From Ancylostoma caninum (lineage: Eukaryota > Nematoda > Chromadorea > Rhabditida > Ancylostomatidae), in contig JBAJFG010000384.1 in assembly GCA_037903475.1 (NCBI GenBank), positions 186,001 through 250,000 of the forward strand: DNA of 64,000 bases, given 5' to 3'. Both the position numbers and the translations under genes were made by a program. Shown one piece after another: positions 59,601 through 64,000 of the stretch; position 1 is the stretch's first letter, and each line of letters starts with the position of its first letter. The notes under the pieces were generated by a model that was given only the letters and a program-made list of their open reading frames with translations, did not search any database and had not been told where the DNA came from.

Positions 59601-61251
59601 ACGCAATACTCCATATCGTAGTCTTGAAACTTGAGCAAATTGTCGGTTTGAAAAGAATCCGTTATAACACTCCTTCAGAGCAAGAATAGCTCTTTCGAAT
59701 CGCCTGGGTTTCTCGTACACACAGCAAGTACGTGGCGCGGCCGTGCCGCCCGCGCTGGAATCACCGTGACAAATTAGGGTTTTATTGATATATTTAAATC
59801 ATATTTGATGTTAAATATGTATCTAGAAAACCCTACAGTTTGGTGTCGCGGGGAGCATGCTAGCGCGAGCGTACATATTTCGCAGTGAGCCGCGCTGTTC
59901 CGGATTCAGCGAAAAACCCACCGCTATCGGCGCACACTGTTGGTGGAGAAAACTGCAACTGAAAAAAAAAACGCGTCTGATACGTTGCTGTCGCTTTGTT
60001 GATGCTACATTTTTTTCTTTCGTTCGACTTTTGATTCTTTTTCGATTAGGCCTGCGTGGATTAGTTGAAGTCACTTGAAATTGTGTTTCTTAATTTAATT
60101 CGAAAGGATTGTTCGGAGGTTTTTCGCTGATTTTTTGCAACAATAAATTTGAATGGGGCGCAAAATGTGTTCTAGATTGCTAGAGTTCTAAAGTTCCAAT
60201 CTAGGACTTTCATTCGAATAATTTATTCGAATAATTTATTCAAATATCTATTCGAAATTCGAATATTCGAAAAAACCAATTTTCGAATATATTCGAAAAT
60301 TCGAATATCCGGTATTCTGGCTTTTCGAATATATTCGAAATTCGAATATTCGAAAAAGTCAATTTTCGAATATATTCGATTATTCAAATATTCGAAATTT
60401 TTTCGGAAATGTGCAAGTATAGTGGGGACATCCGCCACTCACAGGCGCCATGCTTGAGAGAAGTCCGAGTCAGTGGGCTCTTTTTCGCCGAAGAAGAGGT
60501 GAGGAATGGAGGAGATGGTGTTCAGAGAGTAGTAAGTCAGAAGAGCAATGACGATAGGTCATCATGATCTAGAAAGGCCTTGCTAGTTTGAGCAGTGTTT
60601 TTTTTCATCGGAAAAATGGAAGAATTGGAGTTTACAATGTGTGGTGATAAGATTTTTCACTTTTGCTGTTATCCTTTGGTGGTGTTCACCTGTTTCCGGA
60701 TTTGTTCAGTATGCAAAACAAAAGTATTCATTTATTTACACATAGATGGATCTAAAACAAGCTCAAAGCGATGCTACACTGTCATGGCAATTGCTCCGCT
60801 TTACTTCGCATTGACCCTCGCCCTCTCCTTTCCTAATAAGCTTTTGAAATTCGAAAATAATTTTTAAAAGAACTTATCCGACAGCCTAATTATAACTAAT
60901 ATATTGGAGCAGATGATGTTTTCTAGGTGCACGTCAAATAATAACGTTTTTGATTTTTACTACTTGTGTATTGTACATACCTTTCACTTCTTTCATGATC
61001 TTCACATCACCAGAGTCGAAATCGTCCATCGCCGAAATCATCACCATAGTGACGTCATGGCCCGCCTTGGCCAGTGTTTCTGCTACACGACTATTGAAAA
61101 TCACCTAGAACTGCGAAGTTCACAGAAGTAGAGAAGACAAAAACTTACGTACCTGACTATTTGCCATGTTCGGTACAAAAAGGACCATTTTGTAGGCGAA
61201 AGTGCATGGTAGAAGTAGTAGGACAGATAAGAATGTGTAAAGAAAAGGCAT
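50656..61251 (-). CDS. UDP-glucuronosyltransferase, UGT-C, 533 aa, intact
   Basis: Third tandem member and the cleanest. Exons: 61153-61251, 60981-61104, 57394-57467, 57244-57319, 57002-57137, 56884-56948, 56681-56771, 56482-56572, 56313-56423, 54851-55019, 51225-51334, 51001-51167, 50656-50944. All introns are GT-AG and the 1602 nt stay in one frame. It has signal peptide [16 protein letters not shown], acceptor-domain motifs ([19 protein letters not shown]), signature [10 protein letters not shown] with [15 protein letters not shown], a membrane anchor near residues 494-519 and tail KEKKA for ER retrieval. The expected catalytic His is Gln (ANSQ), as in the neighbours. Intron 2 (3.5 kb) carries Tc1 and hAT relics; intron 10 (3.5 kb) carries a foldback. 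Confidence 0.95.
52229..52357 (+). CDS. short ORF in left arm of foldback, 42 aa
   Basis: An ATG in CTTCCATGGA context. The peptide shares [22 protein letters not shown] with the right-arm ORF ([22 protein letters not shown]), then stops at TAA after ATNW where the right arm continues. Unknown function; probably the decayed copy. Confidence 0.25.
53653..53676. repeat. perfect 24-bp palindrome
   Basis: CGGACATGCCCT followed by its exact reverse complement AGGGCATGTCCG. It is in the interior of the foldback at 51858-54836, close to a second short inverted word pair (GCCACC / GGTGGC) at 53738-53775. It could form a cruciform or be a dimeric protein-binding site. Confidence 0.85.
53917..54216 (-). 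CDS. short ORF in right arm of foldback, 99 aa
   Basis: An ATG at 54216 in TTCCATGGA context. It is polar, with Arg- and Ser/Thr-rich stretches ([29 protein letters not shown]), and has no signal peptide or membrane segment. The first 40 residues are conserved in the left arm (52229-52357) with mainly conservative changes, hinting at past coding constraint. I recognise no family. Confidence 0.3.
   Translation of the reverse strand: MEHSDSTRPATPAPYEDSEEIRINMRRTSKTGYLNFSITADGSTLQRRILYGPSSEVQLTLVTRAGSNPPCKLPTRGGTRVRHQRQPERCGRTSINKNS
57725..58010 (+). mobile_element. Tc1-like transposase fragment, degenerate
   Basis: The plus strand reads [17 protein letters not shown], an in-frame stop, [20 protein letters not shown], then after a frameshift [18 protein letters not shown] and [11 protein letters not shown]. 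This is the paired helix-turn-helix DNA-binding region of Tc1/mariner transposases. The catalytic part is missing. It lies in intron 2 of UGT-C. Confidence 0.8.
58035..58470. repeat. dispersed repeat, inverted partner of 63010-63785
   Basis: About 370 bp match the reverse complement of 63010-63385 almost base for base (landmarks 'gtggcgacggaatgcatttc', 'cctcactgcggttcgttaaa'). The adjoining 58405-58470 matches the reverse complement of 63715-63785. The order of the two blocks differs between the copies. Open frames at 58051-58281 and 63132-63362 are shared because of the repeat. Confidence 0.85.
58707..60421. mobile_element. hAT-like element, 1.7 kb, with 8-bp target duplication
   Basis: Ends are TATACTTGCA and TGCAAGTATA. 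The flanking octamer GTGGGGAC occurs directly repeated at 58699-58706 and 60422-60429. Both subterminal regions are packed with ATTCGAATATTCGAA-type words (58720-58860 and 60200-60400). 8-bp duplications and repeated subterminal motifs are typical of hAT transposons. No transposase frame is seen (short frames at 58934-59452 only), so it is probably non-autonomous. It lies in intron 2 of UGT-C. Confidence 0.8.
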
Positions 61252-61721
61252 CGTTCCCTAAAGCAGCGTATTCATTGTCCTTCTACATTGATTCAGCTGT
61301 TGAATCGATTATAAAAAACCACATGGTTTATGAGCAGAATCAAAGGTCGAACGTGATAAGCGTTGGGGTCAACAAAAAAGAAGAAAGCAAGCTTGCAATA
61401 TGGTAGGCTCACCTTTGTGTTAAGAACTTCTGCAAATGTTTTTCTGGTAGTTACAAAAAGGGTTAATCATATAAAACTAACCAGCATTCACGTGATTGAG
61501 TGGGAGTGTTCAGTCCTTGCGGGAGAACCTGTTCCACACTAATCAAACATTTTGGTTTTTGGCCATTCAGAGAGTTTCAGGAGTTACTACGTCAAATCCT
61601 GTCAAATGATTTCTTCACATTGTCCTTCTATTTTCATTATCCCTGAAGAAACTACCACCCACGATTTCCTTAGATAAGAAGCAATAAAATTTGTAGGTGA
61701 AGTAATCTGCTTAAAAATTAA
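61252..61721. other. UGT-C upstream region
   Basis: 470 bp between the UGT-C start and the stop of the next minus-strand gene. AT-rich; I see no clear TATA box or trans-splice hint. Short frames only. Confidence 0.4.
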
Positions 61722-62752
61722 TTACATGATTTTGGAAGTCATAGTGGAGAGGACTACGCAGAAACACGCCAAAATTGAATATTCCCCGATTGAATGAATA
61801 GTTATTATTATTGGGAATGATGGGTATTGATGCAATGGACCAAAAACCAGCGCGTCCGGGAAGTCGCATGGTGAAGTTGGCAAACAAAGCAGACCTGAGA
61901 CGATAAAGAGGCGACGGTGTTCTCTGTGAGGAGTCAGGTGGTAGATATAATGCAGCTATGCTTCTGAGGAACACTTGTTCTACAGATTATTCACATGTTT
62001 CATGTACTTTGCATAATACAACATATACGAAAATACATAGAAGACGCACAGATAGAAATACCGTCGTTGCCATTTTTTTCACTTTTTTTCTGTAAAACTT
62101 GTGGGCGTATGCTTCTACTTAAATACACTATCGCGTATAATATTGTGAACTGATTGTAGTAATATAGCGGTGAGAAGTCTGTGCGACATTCTGACAGACT
62201 TTTTCATGTTCGTGAATCTTCGGTCTCGTGAAAAACCGTTTACATCAGTAACGGGAATTACGAACTTTTGTGGAAAGGTTCTAAATTTTCCGCTCGTTAG
62301 GAGCGGGGCGAGATTCTTGAGGAAGATAGAGCATTTCCTACTAAAGCCGCTATTGCTTTTTGTACTCTATCGAGACAATGGGCTCTGATAAAGTATACCC
62401 ATCCTTGCTCGAAGAACTATTCAGATTTCGAAAAGCAGACTAGTCACAACGTACCGAGAACTTTCACGATTGCTGACACAGAGCTGATAATTTGAACAGA
62501 GAGGACTGCTTCACATATGTCCATAAAAGATAAATCTTGATCTATGTGTACATAGGAGGGTTCCATTGAGATTCCAAGAAAATGCTCATTTCTTGGTTCT
62601 TGGAAAGTTGCCCCACCATATATGACGCTGCCAACTAATTTGTCCGCGTAAAAATGCAAGTTGGGAATGAATGCCCACAATCCGGACCGTTCAGGGCATG
62701 ACACAGTGAAAATGAAGTGGTGGCATAACTCGAAGCGTTCGGATTCTGCCAT
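61722..62752 (-). CDS. unidentified two-exon gene, 156 aa
   Basis: Exon 1 (62455-62752) starts at an ATG and runs 99 codons plus one base to a GTACGT donor. Exon 2 (61722-61894) follows a GTCTCAG acceptor in matching phase and ends at TAA. The peptide has FELCHHFIFTVSCPERSGLW and LHFYADKLVGSVIYGG in exon 1 and a hydrophobic C-terminal stretch (FPIIITIHSIGEYSILACF) that could be one membrane segment. I recognise no family. Further exons in the 560-bp intron cannot be excluded. Confidence 0.35.
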
Positions 62753-63009
62753 TCATTTTCTACTTTGCATTTTTGCGAGGATAATTTAGTTGGCAGCATC
62801 ATATATAGTGAATCCGTAAGAATATATATAACAGTGTACAGTTGACAGAGGATCTAATCCAAAAGGGAAAATTATTCTGAGATCGTTGCTTGTATCACAG
62901 AACTCTCCAACAAACGCAGTGCTGGAGGTGCAAAATGTGTAGGAAAGAGACGGAATCATCCGTCAGTGGTAAATTGTATGGTCTGGTTTATTCAATGATC
63001 TACTTTTGC
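62753..63009. other. intergenic, nothing recognised
   Basis: AT-rich stretch upstream of the gene at 61722-62752, with atatatat near 62820. No element identified. Confidence 0.4.
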
Positions 63010-63785
63010 TGCACTATCTATGTGGGTGGTGCCTGTCAAAGCCAACATTTAGAGAGTAAGTTTTAATATTGTTCTTTATTCAACTTTATGATCTTTGTAG
63101 TCGATTTAACGAACCGCAGTGAGGCTGTAGTTTGCGCTACAATCACTGTGAATTCCCACCACTGAAATGCATTCCGTCGCCACTCTTCTTTGTTATTGAA
63201 TGTCAGTGGAAAAATGTGTTAGACTATGTACTTTTGTCTACTAAAGCCATCTCTTCGTTTGTACTTGAGTCTAGACATCCTTCCATATTAGCTACACTCC
63301 TCAGCTGCTGGACAAAACAAATAGCAAGACGCTCTTGTCATCAGCACACAAAACTTTTGTAGCTGATGGTATAGTTGTCCCTTGAGCCATTTTTATTTCT
63401 TCTCAATTTTTACCACTTCGACGGAATGGTTTTACTTTAACACTGGTTCATGTGTGGAAGAGCTGAAGAAGCATCGCTATCCACATCAGAACATCATCCA
63501 TCTTCTTCGTTGCTGTCTGTTCCACTTATGCCTTCCCAGGGCACTATTTTTATTCACTTCTCTGGTCTGTCTTCAAAAACGTCTCGATAGCTATGAGAAG
63601 GTGACGCGCTCGTAACCTAGCCGTCTCATACACTGTGACATTCCTGGAGACAGCGGAAGAAGCGCCTTCTTCTGGAGCTGTGCATTCAAGCCACTAGGAT
63701 TGAAAAAAAGTTGATTAATTGGCATAAAAATGGACATAATGTTATGTGCGGTGTAATTCGGTGTAAACTGACTGACCACAAGCCG
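63010..63785. repeat. dispersed repeat, inverted partner of 58035-58470
   Basis: See 58035-58470. The 63010-63385 and 63715-63785 blocks are shared; 63386-63714 is absent from the other copy. Confidence 0.8.
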
Positions 63786-63789
63786 TCCC

Positions 63790-63872
63790 TATAAAAGCCG
63801 AACGCTCCCGTTGTCATCGTTCACTGTCGACATTTGTGCTTTGTGGAAAGGGCGCTGTTTCCATAACCAGAG
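63790..63872 (+). promoter_or_regulatory. possible promoter and first exon leading off the window
   Basis: TATAAAAG at 63790-63797 is followed about 25 bp later by TTCACTGTC and, at 63872, by a strong splice donor (AGAG before GTAAGTG). This spacing fits a TATA promoter with a short 5' exon for a plus-strand transcript. It abuts a dispersed repeat, so it may belong to a transposable element rather than a host gene. Confidence 0.35.
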
Positions 63873-64000
63873 GTAAGTGATAATAATACAATAATATAGT
63901 TTATTTAACCTGATAAGCACCTCTAATCCCCAACTGTTGAGCCTAGACTAGATGTTAAATAAAAAAGAACAAAAGTGTCGAGGTTGATTTTGCAGAAAAA

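Noticed and set aside
1..64000. tRNA, rRNA and spliced-leader genes
   Set aside because: I found no A/B-box pairs with cloverleaf potential, no conserved rRNA words and no SL1-like sequence by eye; a tRNAscan or Infernal run would decide.

Overview
The window looks like genomic DNA from a clade V (strongylid, hookworm-like) nematode. This is inferred from long multi-exon genes with many small exons and GT-AG introns, introns filled with foldback elements and LINE, Tc1, mariner and hAT relics, and a tandem family of nematode-type UDP-glycosyltransferases. It is not bacterial: most open frames are fragments, and real coding sequence appears only after splice sites are placed.

The backbone is three tandem UDP-glucuronosyltransferase (UGT) genes, all on the minus strand: UGT-A (12472-21869, 531 aa), UGT-B (26506-33290, 540 aa) and UGT-C (50656-61251, 533 aa). 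I reconstructed each from 13 exons. The 12 intron phases match in all three, and eight exons have identical lengths (124, 74, 136, 65, 91, 91, 110 and 167 bp), so they arose by duplication. Each has a signal peptide, an N-terminal acceptor domain, the UGT signature with HGG and GDQ, one C-terminal membrane anchor and a KxKxx ER-retrieval tail. UGT-A (one GC donor) and UGT-C are intact. UGT-B keeps its frame but has GG instead of GT at the intron 2 donor. All three have Gln where the catalytic His is expected.

Left flank (0-12 kb): diverged tandem repeats, a GC-rich foldback, a 3-exon minus-strand gene (3849-6482, 246 aa; basic helical N-terminus, acidic Ser-rich middle, C-terminal coiled coil) and a partial unidentified minus-strand gene (9737-10311).

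Middle (33-50 kb): no intact gene seen. It holds degenerate repeats built on a TTTTGTACCGTAACC core, a 2-kb element with long inverted arms around such repeats (40003-42029), an inverted pair of PAQR-receptor gene fragments (42.48-43.05 kb), and a 7-kb element (43063-50049). That element has about 0.75-kb inverted arms with a perfect terminal hairpin in each, and carries about 66 copies of a 59-bp satellite. A diverged relative of the satellite, also 59 bp, sits in intron 8 of UGT-A.

Right part: UGT-C introns host a 3-kb foldback with related ORFs in its arms, a dead Tc1 transposase fragment and a hAT-like element with an 8-bp target duplication. Upstream lie a two-exon unidentified gene (61722-62752) and a promoter-like stretch at the right edge.
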